A stretch of DNA of 64,000 nt from Micropruina sp. (GCA_016711105.1 JADJTO010000004.1:62001-126000), one strand, 5' to 3'; positions 46,828-56,173 are shown, counted from the stretch's first letter. Notes: generated by a model from the sequence alone, not told the origin. Made by a program: numbers and translations.

Positions 46828-46846
46828 GAGGGCTGCGGGGGCCCTC
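46828..46846 (-). terminator. Hairpin after the PLP decarboxylase gene
   Basis: GAGGGC and GCCCTC flank a 7-nt loop starting 3 bases after the gene's stop codon. The 6-bp GC stem without a T-run is a plausible actinobacterial terminator separating the decarboxylase from the hisD promoter. A second short hairpin (GCCCGG-ACC-CCGGGC) lies near 46710. Between these and hisD nothing else is recognisable. Confidence 0.45.
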
Positions 46847-46849
46847 AGC

Positions 46850-48298
46850 TCAGGACGCGGCGTCGCTACCGAGGGCCGGTCCCGCCGGCGCGGGCGCGGC
46901 GACGCGCTGCAACAACTCCCAGCCGGCCAGCACATGCTCGCGTTCGGTCGTGGCACCACCGATCGAGAAGCGGAGCGCCACGCCTCCGTCGAGCACCGTC
47001 CGTGTGAACAGCACCTCACCGGAGCCGTTGGCGTCCGAAATCAGCTGTTCGGTGGCCGTGTCCCCCGCACGCAGGCGCAGACACAGCAGGTTCAACGGAG
47101 CTGGAGCTACGATCTCGAAGCGCTCGTCGGCGGCAACCCAGCCAGCCAACTCGGCGGTCAGCGACACCTGCCGCCGAATCATCGCCTGGGTAGGAGCGAT
47201 GCCGTCGGTTCGGAGGGTGAACCAGAGCTTCAGGGCACGGAATCGACGGCCGAGCGGCACCTGCCAGTCCCGGTAGTCCAGCGCCGATCCCGACTCGGCC
47301 GCGGCCGAGCGCAGGTACTCGGGAAGGATGCTCAGCGCTCCCAGCAGCGCCCGCCGATCAGCGGTGTAGAAGAGGTCGTAGTCGAAGGCGATCCCCATCC
47401 ACTTGTGCGGGTTGGTGCAGTAGCTGTCGGCCAACTCCAGCCCGTCATTCACCCAGCGATGTTCCGGTACCAGGGCCGCGATCCCCGCCATCGCGGCATC
47501 GACATGCAGCCAGACCCCTTCCGCACGTGCGATTCGCCCGATCTCCGGCAACGGGTCGAACGCCATCGAGCTGGTGCTCCCCCGCGTCGCGCAGACCCAG
47601 AACGGTTCCAAGCCGGCCGCGCGATCAGCGGCGATCGCCTCAGCCAGGGCATCGGGGCGCATCGCGAAGTTGGCGTCATGGGCCACCAGCCGCAGTCGAT
47701 CAGTGCCGATGCCGGCGATCCGCAAACCCTTCTCGATACTCGAATGAGCCTGGCTGGTCGCATAGGCCACCAAGCGGCTGGTGTCCCCGTCAACGTTGAC
47801 CTGACCCGCCGTGGCCCGCCACCGGGCCGCCAACACCGACGCCAGGGTCGCTTCGCTGGCCGACCCGTGGATCACCCCCCCACCCTCAGTACTGGAGGAG
47901 CGGAAGCCCTCCGGGAGCGCGAGCAGATCGACCATCCAATCCATCATCCGCTGCTCAACCTCCGTCACCGCCGGGCTGGTCACCCAGCTCATTCCCTGCA
48001 CCCCCAGGCCGGCCGAAACCAACTCGGCGAGAATCGAGGGGTAGCCCGCGTTGGCCGGGAAATAGGCGAAGAAGCTGGGGTGCTGCCAGTGAGTGAGCCC
48101 CGGCACCACGACCCGATCCAAGTCGGCGATCAGCGCGTCGAAGCCGTCCGGGGTCGACGGCGGGTGTTCAGGCAGCATGGCCGCGATCTCGCCAGGCTGC
48201 ACCGCCGCCGCCACCGGCAGCGTGGCAACCTGCTGGCGGTAGTCGATGATCCAGTCGATCAGACGATGGCCGTACTCGCGAAACTCCTCAGGGGTCAC
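46850..48298 (-). CDS. PLP-dependent decarboxylase, aromatic-L-amino-acid decarboxylase-like (group II)
   Basis: 482 residues, the length of AADC/tyrosine-tryptophan decarboxylases. Family marks are THWQHPSFFAYFPANAGYPS near residue 70, SWVTSPAVTEVEQRMMDWMV near 105, HGSASEATLASVLAAR near 145, WLHVDAAMAGIAAL with the cofactor aspartate near 265, and the PLP lysine in CTNPHKWMGIAFD near 300. The usual HVDAA-Y-AG has Met in place of Tyr. The amino acid decarboxylated is not predictable. It precedes the his operon on the same strand but has its own terminator, so a role with histidine is speculative. Confidence 0.85.
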   Translation of the reverse strand: MTPEEFREYGHRLIDWIIDYRQQVATLPVAAAVQPGEIAAMLPEHPPSTPDGFDALIADLDRVVVPGLTHWQHPSFFAYFPANAGYPSILAELVSAGLGVQGMSWVTSPAVTEVEQRMMDWMVDLLALPEGFRSSSTEGGGVIHGSASEATLASVLAARWRATAGQVNVDGDTSRLVAYATSQAHSSIEKGLRIAGIGTDRLRLVAHDANFAMRPDALAEAIAADRAAGLEPFWVCATRGSTSSMAFDPLPEIGRIARAEGVWLHVDAAMAGIAALVPEHRWVNDGLELADSYCTNPHKWMGIAFDYDLFYTADRRALLGALSILPEYLRSAAAESGSALDYRDWQVPLGRRFRALKLWFTLRTDGIAPTQAMIRRQVSLTAELAGWVAADERFEIVAPAPLNLLCLRLRAGDTATEQLISDANGSGEVLFTRTVLDGGVALRFSIGGATTEREHVLAGWELLQRVAAPAPAGPALGSDAAS

Positions 48299-48351
48299 CT
48301 GGCCACGCTATCCCAGAGCTGCGGGGCACCGACCACCGAGCTGCGGTGTCG

Positions 48352-48357
48352 TAGCGT
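48352..48357 (+). promoter_or_regulatory. -10 box for leaderless ybaK transcript
   Basis: TAGCGT ends 6 nt before the GTG at 48364, with no ribosome-binding sequence in between. The hexamer is identical to the one upstream of rarA. A -35 is not obvious. Confidence 0.45.
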
Positions 48358-48363
48358 GATCAC

Positions 48364-48858
48364 GTGGCATCCAAGACGACCGGCGGCACCCGGGCAACGG
48401 AGCTGCTTGCGACAGCGGGCATTCCCTTCACCCTGCATCCCTACGCTCATCACGACGCCAGCCGAGACTTCGGAGCTGAGGCGGCCAGGGAACTCGGTGT
48501 CGACCCTTCCCGGCTGTTCAAAACCCTCGTGGTCGAGGTCCAGACAACGCCGCCACAACTGGTCGTAGCCGTCGTCCCGGTGTCCACCCAGTTGGACCTG
48601 AAGTCGCTTGCCGCAACCCTGGGCGCCAAGCGGGCCGCCATGGCCAACCACACTCAGGCGGAGCGTTCCAGCGGCTACGTCGTCGGCGGGATTTCCCCGA
48701 TCGGGCAGAAGACAGGGCTGCTCACCCTGGTCGATGAAACCGCCCAGCTCTGGGACAGCATCTTGGTGTCGGCCGGGCGCCGGGGGCTGCAGGTCGAACT
48801 AGCCCCGGCTGACCTGCTCAGGGCCACCGGCGCGCGCTACGCCGACCTGGCCCGCTAG
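48364..48858 (+). CDS. ybaK: Cys-tRNA(Pro)/Ala-tRNA deacylase, YbaK/EbsC family
   Basis: Trans-acting editing protein that hydrolyses mischarged tRNA. The 164-aa protein starts TRATELLATAGIPFTLHPYA, with DASRDFGAEAARELGVDPSR, the conserved lysine in LFKTLVVEV and SGYVVGGISPIGQKTGLLTL, all typical of the YbaK (Cys-tRNA-Pro) branch. GTG at 48364 appears leaderless. The gene diverges from the PLP decarboxylase and converges on the CYTH-CHAD gene. Confidence 0.93.
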   Translation: MASKTTGGTRATELLATAGIPFTLHPYAHHDASRDFGAEAARELGVDPSRLFKTLVVEVQTTPPQLVVAVVPVSTQLDLKSLAATLGAKRAAMANHTQAERSSGYVVGGISPIGQKTGLLTLVDETAQLWDSILVSAGRRGLQVELAPADLLRATGARYADLAR

Positions 48859-48865
48859 CCGAACG

Positions 48866-48879
48866 GACCGGCGTCGGTC
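48866..48879. terminator. Short hairpin between convergent ybaK and CYTH-CHAD gene
   Basis: GACCG and CGGTC flank a GCGT loop in the 19-bp gap, overlapping the CYTH-CHAD stop codon. The stem is only 5 bp and lacks a T-run, so this is a weak call supported by position. Confidence 0.3.
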
Positions 48880-50341
48880 AGATGGTCGTCCAACCACTCG
48901 CCGACGCTGCACGCGCCGGCACCAAGGCCGCCCGCCCCTGCGTCAGGGCTGCGATGCGGCGCGCCACCTCAAGGGCCTTGAGGTCCAGGTAGGGCTGGAC
49001 GTCTTCCCCGGCGGTCGCGGCCGGTGTGCTGAGCTGATCCAGCAACTCTTCGGCCACGACGGTGTCCTGGACTTCGCCGAAGGCCTCGGTGACCCGCTCC
49101 CACGCCCGCGCCAGACTCTTGGCAGGTTCCCCGAAGGCCGGGGACAGCGTTTCGGCGCCATAGCGCGCAGCCTTGGCGGCCTTGCGGACCTCGTGCCAGT
49201 GAGCCAAGTCGGTCGGATCCTGCTCGGCCAACCGCGCCAGGCTATCCGCGCGGCGCAGCGTGGCGTCCAGCAGTTGAGGCAGCAGCGCTGCTGCCATCGT
49301 CGAGGCCCGCTTCGAGACCGGCGGGTCCGCCACCAGATCGGCCAGCGCCGTGTGCAGGCGGTCGTACCGCGCTGTGTCCATGGACGCGGTCAGCTCAGCG
49401 TGAGCCCGACTGTGTTCCGCGGCGAGGGTTCGGCTGAGGTTGTCGCGAACCGCCTGATTGAGCGGGGAGTCGAGCAGCCCCGTCATCGTCGCCTCGAGGC
49501 GTTCGGCGAGCACCTCGGCGTCCCGAGGAGCGCCGAGTCGTTCGGCGTGCCAGGCCAGTTCCTCGCGTAGGTGGCGCGCGGCCGTCCGTTTATAGAGCCG
49601 ACCGAAGGTGCGCAGCGCACTCCGCAATCGCCGTGTGGCCACCCGACTCCGATGGACAGCGTCCGGGAGATCGGCCCGAACCGCTGCCTCACTGGCCTGC
49701 AGTGTGGCCACCTGCTTGGCCACGTAGCGGCCCACCACGGCCCCGGCTGTCCCGGCCGGTAACCCCAGGCCGTTGGCTGGGAGAAGTGCCAGGGCCCGGC
49801 CAAGCTTGGAGTTGTGTCCCGCCCGACGCAGCCCAGCGGCCAGCAGGTCTACCTCGATCGCGGCCAGGTCGTCCCGAGTTCCCGCCACCAGTTCCACCTC
49901 AACCTCGACCCAGGACTCCAGCCTGCCCCCGGCCTGGGCTTCGACCCGGTCATGACAGAGCACGGCCACCTCGCGGCCAACGGCGTCCAGGATCGGGGTT
50001 TCGGTCCGGTGGTTCGCCACGATGGCCACGGGCACGAGCGGGCCACCCTCGATCCGGGCCTCAAAAAGCGCCCGCAGTGCGACCGGCACCCGGGACGAGC
50101 CGACCGGAGCATGGTGTTCGGCTCGACCCCCCGAGGGATCAGGACTCTTCACGTGCCACCCCTCATCGGCTCCGCCCACTCGCCGCCGTAAGGTGATGCC
50201 GGCCCAGGCCAAGTGGAAGTCCGGCGTGTCGTAGTAGGTGGCCACCAGGTGGTGCTCGCGCTGTTCGCCGGCGCCCGCCAGGGTGGGCAGGGTCACCCCG
50301 GAGGGCAGTTCGTACTTTCGCTCGACCTCGATGCTGGTCAT
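48878..50341 (-). CDS. CYTH-CHAD domain protein
   Basis: Residues 1-200 form a CYTH (triphosphate tunnel) domain: the ExExK signature is IEVERKYEL at the N-terminus, followed by YYDTPDFHLAWAGITLRRR and ESWVEVEVELV. Residues about 210-470 are a CHAD helical domain with conserved histidines (HRSRVATRRLRSALRTF, HWHEVRKAAKAARYGAETL). CHAD domains bind polyphosphate, and CYTH domains hydrolyse triphosphates, so a polyphosphate-related role is likely but unproven. Its ATG overlaps the stop of the upstream membrane-protein gene by 4 nt. Confidence 0.92.
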   Translation of the reverse strand: MTSIEVERKYELPSGVTLPTLAGAGEQREHHLVATYYDTPDFHLAWAGITLRRRVGGADEGWHVKSPDPSGGRAEHHAPVGSSRVPVALRALFEARIEGGPLVPVAIVANHRTETPILDAVGREVAVLCHDRVEAQAGGRLESWVEVEVELVAGTRDDLAAIEVDLLAAGLRRAGHNSKLGRALALLPANGLGLPAGTAGAVVGRYVAKQVATLQASEAAVRADLPDAVHRSRVATRRLRSALRTFGRLYKRTAARHLREELAWHAERLGAPRDAEVLAERLEATMTGLLDSPLNQAVRDNLSRTLAAEHSRAHAELTASMDTARYDRLHTALADLVADPPVSKRASTMAAALLPQLLDATLRRADSLARLAEQDPTDLAHWHEVRKAAKAARYGAETLSPAFGEPAKSLARAWERVTEAFGEVQDTVVAEELLDQLSTPAATAGEDVQPYLDLKALEVARRIAALTQGRAALVPARAASASGWTTI

Positions 50342-50979
50342 GGCACAGGTCTGACCGCGTCATCCGCGGTGGCCACGCCACGCTCATCAACGGTTTCGGA
50401 GTCATCCGGTGCCAAGCCTGGGATCCTGCGACGTCGCGGTTCTCGCGGAAGGGACTCATCAGGACCCAAGGCCGATCCCAGCAGGATCGGCGTGACTGCG
50501 GAGAATCCCCACGCCGCCAGCGCGGAGACCGCGTGAAGCTCGAAGGCGATCGGCACCAGGTCGCCCGGGCGTGCCGCGGCCAGCCGTTCGTCGAAGCTGC
50601 CGGGCCCCAGCAAGGGGCCGAACTGCCAGCACACGGCCCCCGAGAGCAGTCCCGCTGCAACCGCAATCACGGCGCTCAGCCAGCCCAGTGATCCGAGTAA
50701 CTTCCAGACCACCAGGCCAAGGACGAGGCCGACAACGGCACCGCAGGCGGTGAACCACGCGTCGCTGGCGAAGATCTCGGTCAGGCCACGCTCGGTGATG
50801 GTGGCCGACCCGTCCGCCTGCACGACGTAGTTGGGCAGCGTGACAAATGCTCGCCAGATCGTGGCCGCGAAAAGCCCCAAGGCCACGGCCAGGGTGCCCA
50901 CCAAGGCGAGCCGGGTCAGAGTGGCCCGGCGCTCAGATGCTCCCCCCGAAGCCACCAGATCTTCCTCCGCCAAGGTCAT
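50338..50979 (-). CDS. Membrane protein, DUF2567-like
   Basis: 213 residues with four hydrophobic segments: LALVGTLAVALGLFAATIW (about 23-41), WFTACGAVVGLVLGLVVW (about 75-92), WLSAVIAVAAGLLSGAVCW (about 99-117) and HAVSALAAWGFSAVTPILL (about 148-166), then a charged cytoplasmic tail. The loop YVVQADGSATITERGLTEIF before DAWF matches the actinobacterial DUF2567 pattern as I recall it. No function is known. It is translationally coupled to the CYTH-CHAD gene. Confidence 0.7.
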   Translation of the reverse strand: MTLAEEDLVASGGASERRATLTRLALVGTLAVALGLFAATIWRAFVTLPNYVVQADGSATITERGLTEIFASDAWFTACGAVVGLVLGLVVWKLLGSLGWLSAVIAVAAGLLSGAVCWQFGPLLGPGSFDERLAAARPGDLVPIAFELHAVSALAAWGFSAVTPILLGSALGPDESLPREPRRRRIPGLAPDDSETVDERGVATADDAVRPVP

Positions 50980-50985
50980 GGGGCC

Positions 50986-50991
50986 AGCCTA
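50986..50991 (-). promoter_or_regulatory. -10 box for the DUF2567-like gene
   Basis: TAGGCT on the minus strand ends 6 nt before the ATG and overlaps the dnaE stop codon (TAG). No Shine-Dalgarno lies between. It suggests a leaderless transcript for the membrane protein/CYTH-CHAD pair, starting inside the end of dnaE. Confidence 0.45.
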
Positions 50992-53900
50992 GACGTTCAC
51001 GCAGGACGGCCCGAGCAAAGCCTTCAAGTCGGCCATCAGAGGCGGGGACGGTTGCACGCGAAGCCGTTCGTCGAGCTTCCAGACTGTGTTTCTCTCCCGA
51101 CTGCCGATCAACCGGACCCGCACCTCGGTCGTCCCCGGGTGTGCGCTCAATACCTGCCGCAGTTGCTGCACAACGGCAGGCGTGCAGCGCGCGGTCGGCA
51201 AGGTGATCACCACCGGGCCGGAGACTTTATCCACGTCCGGGAAGGCAACCTCGTTACCCTGCATCTCGACGCTCTCGTCCTTGGTGCGAACCCGTCCTTT
51301 CACCCGGACGACCGTGTCTGTGGCCAGGCTCAGAGCCACGACCTGATAGACCTTCGGAAACAGCAGAACCTCGATTGAGGCTTCCAGATCCTCCACGGTC
51401 ACAATCGCCCACAGGTCACCGGCCTTGGTCTGCTTGCGGGTCACCTGGGTGATCATCCCCGCGATGGTGACCTGGGTTTCCCGCGGGCCGTCATCGGCAA
51501 GAAGTCCGCCAATACTGACGTCACGGTTGGCCCCCAGAATGTGTTCCAAACCGAACAGCGGATGGTCGGAGACATAAAGGCCGAGCATTTCGCGTTCGAA
51601 GGCGAGCCGAATCGTCTTGTCCCATTCCTCGAGCTGCGGCACCGGGGTGCTGACCAACTGTTCCCCGGCGCCCAAGTCACCGAACAGGTCGTCCTGCCCG
51701 TTCGCCTCGTTGCGCTTGAGGTCGATCACTTCATCGACCTTCTGTTCGAAACACTCCATCAAGGCACGTCGGGTATGGCCCAACGAGTCGAAGGCGCCGG
51801 CCTTGATCAGTGACTCGACCACCCGCTTGTTGCAGACCACGAGCGGCACGTTGGCCAGAAAGTCGTTGAAGTCAGTTGCCTTGCCGTGATCGGTTCGGCC
51901 CTGCACGATGCCCCGGACGACGTTGTCGCCAACGTTGCGGATGGCCCCCAGCCCGTAGCGGATGTCTTCCCCGACCGGCGTGAACATGCCGTCGGACTCG
52001 TTGACGTCCGGTGGTAGCACCTTGATGCCCATGCGGCGACATTCGGCGAGGTAGATGGCCGACTTGTCCTTGTCGTCCTTCACCGACTGCAACAGAGCCG
52101 CCATGAACTCAGCCGGGTAATTCGCCTTGAGGTAGGCCGTCCAGTAGGAGATCAGACCGTAGGCGGCGGTGTGTGCCTTGTTGAACGCGTAGCCGGAGAA
52201 AGGCACCAGAACGTCCCAGAGGGCCTTGATCGCGGCCGCGGAATACCCGTTGCTGAGCATTCCGGCCTCGAAGGGCACGAACTCCTTGTCGAGGACCTCC
52301 TTCTTCTTCTTACCCATCGCCCGACGCAACTCATCGGCCGATCCGAGGGTGTAGTTCGCCACCTTGACCGCGATCTGCTGCACCTGCTCCTGATACACGA
52401 TCAGACCGTGAGTCAGGCCCAGGAACTCGGCCAGGGGCTCCTCGAGCTCGGGATGGATCGGCTCAACACTCTGCTTGCCGGTCTTACGCAGGGCGTAGTT
52501 GGTGTGGCTGTTGGCCCCCATTGGGCCGGGCCGGTAGAGCGCCAACGCGGCGGAAATGTCCTCGAAGTTGTCGGGCTGCATCAGTTTGAGCAATACCCGC
52601 ATACCGCTGCCATCCAACTGGAAGATGCCCAAGGTGTCGCCGGTGGCCAGCAACTCATAGGTCTTCGGGTCGGTCGGCTCCTTGCTGAGCTCCTCCAGAT
52701 CGATGTCGATACCGCGGTTCGCGGTCACGTTGGCGATCGCATCGTCCAGGATGGTCAGGTTTCGCAGCCCGAGGAAATCCATCTTGACCAAGCCCAGCGC
52801 TTCGCACCCGGGGTAGTCGAACTGCGTGATGATGGCACCGTCGGCTTCGCGCTTCATGATCGGGACGATGTCGATCAGCGGCTCGCTGGACATGATCACC
52901 CCAGCGGCATGCACACCCCATTGCCGCTTCAGACCCTCGATCCCCTTGGCCGTGTCAACGATCTGCTTCACTTCGGGGTCGGAGTCGTAGAGGGCGCGGA
53001 ACTCACCGCCCTCGTTGTAACGGCTGTGCGCTGAGTTGAAGACGTCGGGGATGGAGACGTCCTTGCCCATCACCGGGGGGGTGTACGCCTTGGTCAGGCG
53101 CTCCCCCACTTGGAACGGCTTGCCGAGCACGCGACCGGCGTCCTTGATCGCCTGCTTGGCCTTGATCGTGCCGTAGGTGACGATCTGGCAGACCCGGTCG
53201 TCGCCGTACTTGTCGGAGACGTACTTGATCACCTCGCCGCGGCGTCGCTCGTCGAAGTCGATGTCGAAGTCGGGCATCGAGGGGCGTTCGGGGTTGAGGA
53301 AGCGTTCGAAGATCAGCCCGTGCGGGATCGGATCCAGATCGGTGATCCGCATCGCGTAGGCGCACATCGATCCGGCACCCGACCCGCGACCCGGGCCGAC
53401 CCGGATCTTGTTGTTCTTCGCCCAGTTGATGAAGTCGGCCACCACCAGGAAGTAGCCGGCATAGCCCTTGGAGATGATCACCTCTTCTTCGAAGCGAGCC
53501 TGATCGATCGCATAGTCGGGCACTCCGCCCGGGTAGCGTGCCTGGAGACCGCGATCCACCTCGTGGATGAACCACGAGGCCTCGGTCTCCCCGGCCGGCA
53601 CGTCGAAGCGCGGCATGAAGGTGCCGTTGCCCTCGTCGAAGTGTGTTTCGCAACGCTCGGCGATCGCCAGGGTGTTGTCGCAGGCTTCGGGCAGCTCGGC
53701 CCAGATCTTCCGCATCTCGGCCGGCGACTTGAGGTAGTAGCCGTTGCCGTCGAACTTGAACCGGTTCGGGGTGTCCAGGTTGGAGCCGGACGACACGCAC
53801 AAGAGCACGTCGTGGGACTGGGCGTCCTCGGCCTTGACGTAATGCAGGTCGTTGGTGGCCACCAGGGGTAGCTGCAGGTCTTTGGCCAACCGGAGCAGGT

Positions 53901-54504
53901 CGTGCCTGACCCGGGTTTCGATGTCGAGCCCGTGATCCATCAGTTCGACGAAGAAGTTCCCGGCGCCGAAGATGTCGCGGAACTCGGCCGCCGAAGCGAT
54001 CGCCTGGTCGTACTGCCCCAACCTGAGGTAGGTCTGCACCTCCCCCGAGGGGCAGCCGGTGGTCGCCAGCAGCCCTTGGGCGTAGCTGTTCAGCAGCTCC
54101 CGGTCGGCCCGCGGCTTGTAGAAGAAGCCCTCCAACGAACTCTTCGAACTCAGCCGGAAGAGGTTGTGCATCCCGGCGTTGTTCTCGGCCCAGATCGTCA
54201 TGTGGGTGTAGGCGCCCTTGGAGGCCACGTCGTCCCCGGTGCCGTCACCGAACTGGACCCGTTTGCGTTCGCTGCGGTGGGTCTTGGGAGTCAGGTAGGC
54301 CTCAAGCCCGATGATCGGCTTGACGGAGCTGCCCTTGGCAGCCTTGTACCACTCGTAGGCCCCGAACAGGTTGCCGTGGTCGGTCACCGCCAACGCGGGC
54401 ATGCCCATCTCTTCGCAGCCTTTGACCAGCTGCTTGAGCCGTGCTGCTCCGTCCAGCATCGAGTACTCGGAGTGACAGTGCAGGTGTACGAACCCATCCG
54501 GCAT
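50989..54504 (-). CDS. dnaE: DNA polymerase III alpha subunit
   Basis: Main replicative polymerase. The N-terminal PHP domain reads FVHLHCHSEYSMLDGAARL and PALAVTDHGNLFGAYEWY; the palm has the catalytic aspartates in PSMPDFDIDFDERRRGEVI near residue 410 and RVGPGRGSGAGSMCAYAM; the fingers include LNPERPSM. The C-terminal part contains a helix-hairpin-helix (RDVGDNVV-like IRNVGDNVVRGIV) and an OB fold near residue 1010 (VTIAGMITQVTRKQTK). 1171 aa, normal. Clean frame. ATG with GGAGG 12 nt upstream. Confidence 0.97.
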   Translation of the reverse strand: MPDGFVHLHCHSEYSMLDGAARLKQLVKGCEEMGMPALAVTDHGNLFGAYEWYKAAKGSSVKPIIGLEAYLTPKTHRSERKRVQFGDGTGDDVASKGAYTHMTIWAENNAGMHNLFRLSSKSSLEGFFYKPRADRELLNSYAQGLLATTGCPSGEVQTYLRLGQYDQAIASAAEFRDIFGAGNFFVELMDHGLDIETRVRHDLLRLAKDLQLPLVATNDLHYVKAEDAQSHDVLLCVSSGSNLDTPNRFKFDGNGYYLKSPAEMRKIWAELPEACDNTLAIAERCETHFDEGNGTFMPRFDVPAGETEASWFIHEVDRGLQARYPGGVPDYAIDQARFEEEVIISKGYAGYFLVVADFINWAKNNKIRVGPGRGSGAGSMCAYAMRITDLDPIPHGLIFERFLNPERPSMPDFDIDFDERRRGEVIKYVSDKYGDDRVCQIVTYGTIKAKQAIKDAGRVLGKPFQVGERLTKAYTPPVMGKDVSIPDVFNSAHSRYNEGGEFRALYDSDPEVKQIVDTAKGIEGLKRQWGVHAAGVIMSSEPLIDIVPIMKREADGAIITQFDYPGCEALGLVKMDFLGLRNLTILDDAIANVTANRGIDIDLEELSKEPTDPKTYELLATGDTLGIFQLDGSGMRVLLKLMQPDNFEDISAALALYRPGPMGANSHTNYALRKTGKQSVEPIHPELEEPLAEFLGLTHGLIVYQEQVQQIAVKVANYTLGSADELRRAMGKKKKEVLDKEFVPFEAGMLSNGYSAAAIKALWDVLVPFSGYAFNKAHTAAYGLISYWTAYLKANYPAEFMAALLQSVKDDKDKSAIYLAECRRMGIKVLPPDVNESDGMFTPVGEDIRYGLGAIRNVGDNVVRGIVQGRTDHGKATDFNDFLANVPLVVCNKRVVESLIKAGAFDSLGHTRRALMECFEQKVDEVIDLKRNEANGQDDLFGDLGAGEQLVSTPVPQLEEWDKTIRLAFEREMLGLYVSDHPLFGLEHILGANRDVSIGGLLADDGPRETQVTIAGMITQVTRKQTKAGDLWAIVTVEDLEASIEVLLFPKVYQVVALSLATDTVVRVKGRVRTKDESVEMQGNEVAFPDVDKVSGPVVITLPTARCTPAVVQQLRQVLSAHPGTTEVRVRLIGSRERNTVWKLDERLRVQPSPPLMADLKALLGPSCVNV

Positions 54505-54732
54505 GGCAGCGCTCGCCCTCCAACGGGGTTGTGTTCGAATCGGATTCGCCGGGGGAAGTTCAGCGGGGAGACCACACTAACCCCCACGGCCGACATTGCC
54601 GGAGCAACTCCCCGACAGCATCGCGAGCCGAGGGCTGAAGGAGTTCGTCCCGCGAACCTGTGCCGTCAGACCGGGTTGAGGACGGGCTGGAGTCTGGCCG
54701 GACACGCCCCGGTGGTTCAGGGAGGGCCTCGG
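54505..54732. promoter_or_regulatory. Upstream region of dnaE
   Basis: A 228-bp gap between the 3' end of the DUF1697 gene and dnaE, both minus strand. GGAGG at about 54517-54521 serves dnaE, and TAGTGT near 54575 is a possible -10. No convincing gene or terminator is visible in the rest. Confidence 0.3.
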
Positions 54733-55268
54733 TCAACCGAGCAGGTCGGCCAGCTTGGTGACGGTGCGCATCGTCCGGACCGTGGCGATCCGTGGCCGGA
54801 TCACGATCGGCAACCGCACCCCCAAGGTGGACGCGGCCAGCCCGTCCCCGAAGTGGATGTACAAGTCGATCCCGGCTGAGGTGACTGCCTCTCGAGCTTC
54901 AGCAAGCTCGGTCACCGCAGCCAGAACCTCTGGGCTCAGCGCGGAGTCCAGGAAGGCAACGCACACCCTGGAGGGGTCACCCTCGGGGTAGGGATTGCCG
55001 GCCACCAACTGGGCCAGGTCACCAGCAGAGCGGATGATCACCTCAACCTCAAAGCCGAAACGGACGGCCAAGGCAGCGGACAGTTCGTCCGCCAACTCCG
55101 CGGGGGACGATCGCTGGCGAAGAGCAAGTTGCCTGAGTTGAGGTGGGTCCGCACCTGGGACAGCCCCCGCTCGCTGGCCAAGGCGCGCAACTCGGCCATC
55201 GGCACCTTGCGGGTGGCTCCCAGGTTGATTGCTCGCAGGAGGGCGACGAGTTGGACTGTCCCGGTCAT
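54733..55268 (-). CDS. DUF1697 domain protein, one frameshift
   Basis: Family of about 180 aa of unknown function. The N-terminal signature is VALLRAINLGATRKVPMAEL followed by HLNSGNLLFAS; the second half AELADELSAALAVRFGFEVE, then GNPYPEGDPSRV and the C-terminal IATVRTMRTVTKLADLLG lies in another frame. The break is near 55105 at a CCCCC run: adding one C joins FASDRPP to AELADEL and gives 178 aa. The lesion resembles the homopolymer errors elsewhere. ATG at 55268. Confidence 0.85.
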
Positions 55269-55303
55269 CGGCCCACGCTAGCCGACCCTGGCACGATGGG
55301 CGC

Positions 55304-56173
55304 ATGAATCTCCACGAGGCCGCCGACCAGCTCTACGCTGCGCCGCCGGAGGAATTCATTGCCTCCCGGACGGCCCTGGCCAAGCAGCTTCGGACAACGG
55401 GTGAGCCCGCGCTGGCCCGGCAGGTCGCCGCCCTGCGCAAGCCGACCCGGGGCTCCTGGTTGATCAACCTGCTGTCGCGCCGGCATCCCGGACGGCTGGC
55501 CGCTCTGGGGTCCCTCGCGGAGGCGTTGCTGACGGCACACCGCGATGGGGGGAGCGGCGAACTGCTCCGACTCTCGGCCGAGCGGACCAGGCTGGTGGCC
55601 GAACTGACCCGGGCAGCGATGGAGTGTGGACGAGAAGCCGGCTACTCCCCCACCGACGCCATCAGAGCCGAGGTGACCGGAACGCTGACCGCGGCCTTGA
55701 CCGATCCAGAGGTTGCGCGACTGGCGACTCGCGGCCACCTATCCGCGAGTGCCTCCCCGGCCGCGTTCGGTCCAGTCGGCCTGTTCGACCTCGGGACCAG
55801 TTCCACGCCGCCAACGAGCGCAGCACCCGTCCGAGGACCCACAACCGGGGCCGAACGTCGCGCCGCCGAGCTTGCAGCCGAGGAAGCGCAAGCCACCCGG
55901 GCGGCGGCCCGGGCCGTGGTCGGTGCAGCCCGCCAGGCGGTGGAACGCGCGGAGGCGGAGCTGAACGACGCTCGCCAAGCTGTCGCCGAACTGACTGCCG
56001 AACTCAGGCGTGCCGAAGCCCAGGTGTCCGCCCGGCTCGGCGCGTTGGCCGACGCTGAAGGCGACGCCACCCGAGCCGAGGAGGAGGCGCATCGGGCCAG
56101 CGGGCTGGCTGCTGCCGCCGAAGCGACGCTGGCCGCCTTCGACCTGGGCGAGCGCCGTCCCGCTCAGGAGTGA
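55304..56173 (+). CDS. Conserved actinobacterial coiled-coil protein of unknown function
   Basis: 289 residues. The N-terminal segment (LYAAPPEEFIASRTALAKQL, then ALRKPTRGSWLINLLSRRHP) is shared by a family of uncharacterised actinobacterial proteins. Residues about 185-270 form a long alanine/glutamate-rich coiled coil (ERRAAELAAEEAQATRAAAR onward). There is no signal peptide or membrane helix. ATG at 55304 is chosen by similarity; there is no good Shine-Dalgarno. It diverges from the DUF1697 gene and precedes arginase by 58 bp. Confidence 0.7.
   Translation: MNLHEAADQLYAAPPEEFIASRTALAKQLRTTGEPALARQVAALRKPTRGSWLINLLSRRHPGRLAALGSLAEALLTAHRDGGSGELLRLSAERTRLVAELTRAAMECGREAGYSPTDAIRAEVTGTLTAALTDPEVARLATRGHLSASASPAAFGPVGLFDLGTSSTPPTSAAPVRGPTTGAERRAAELAAEEAQATRAAARAVVGAARQAVERAEAELNDARQAVAELTAELRRAEAQVSARLGALADAEGDATRAEEEAHRASGLAAAAEATLAAFDLGERRPAQE

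Noticed and set aside
46626..46849. Histidine attenuator or T-box upstream of hisD
   Set aside because: The -10 box lies 6 nt from the start codon, leaving no leader; no His-rich leader peptide or T-box core is visible.
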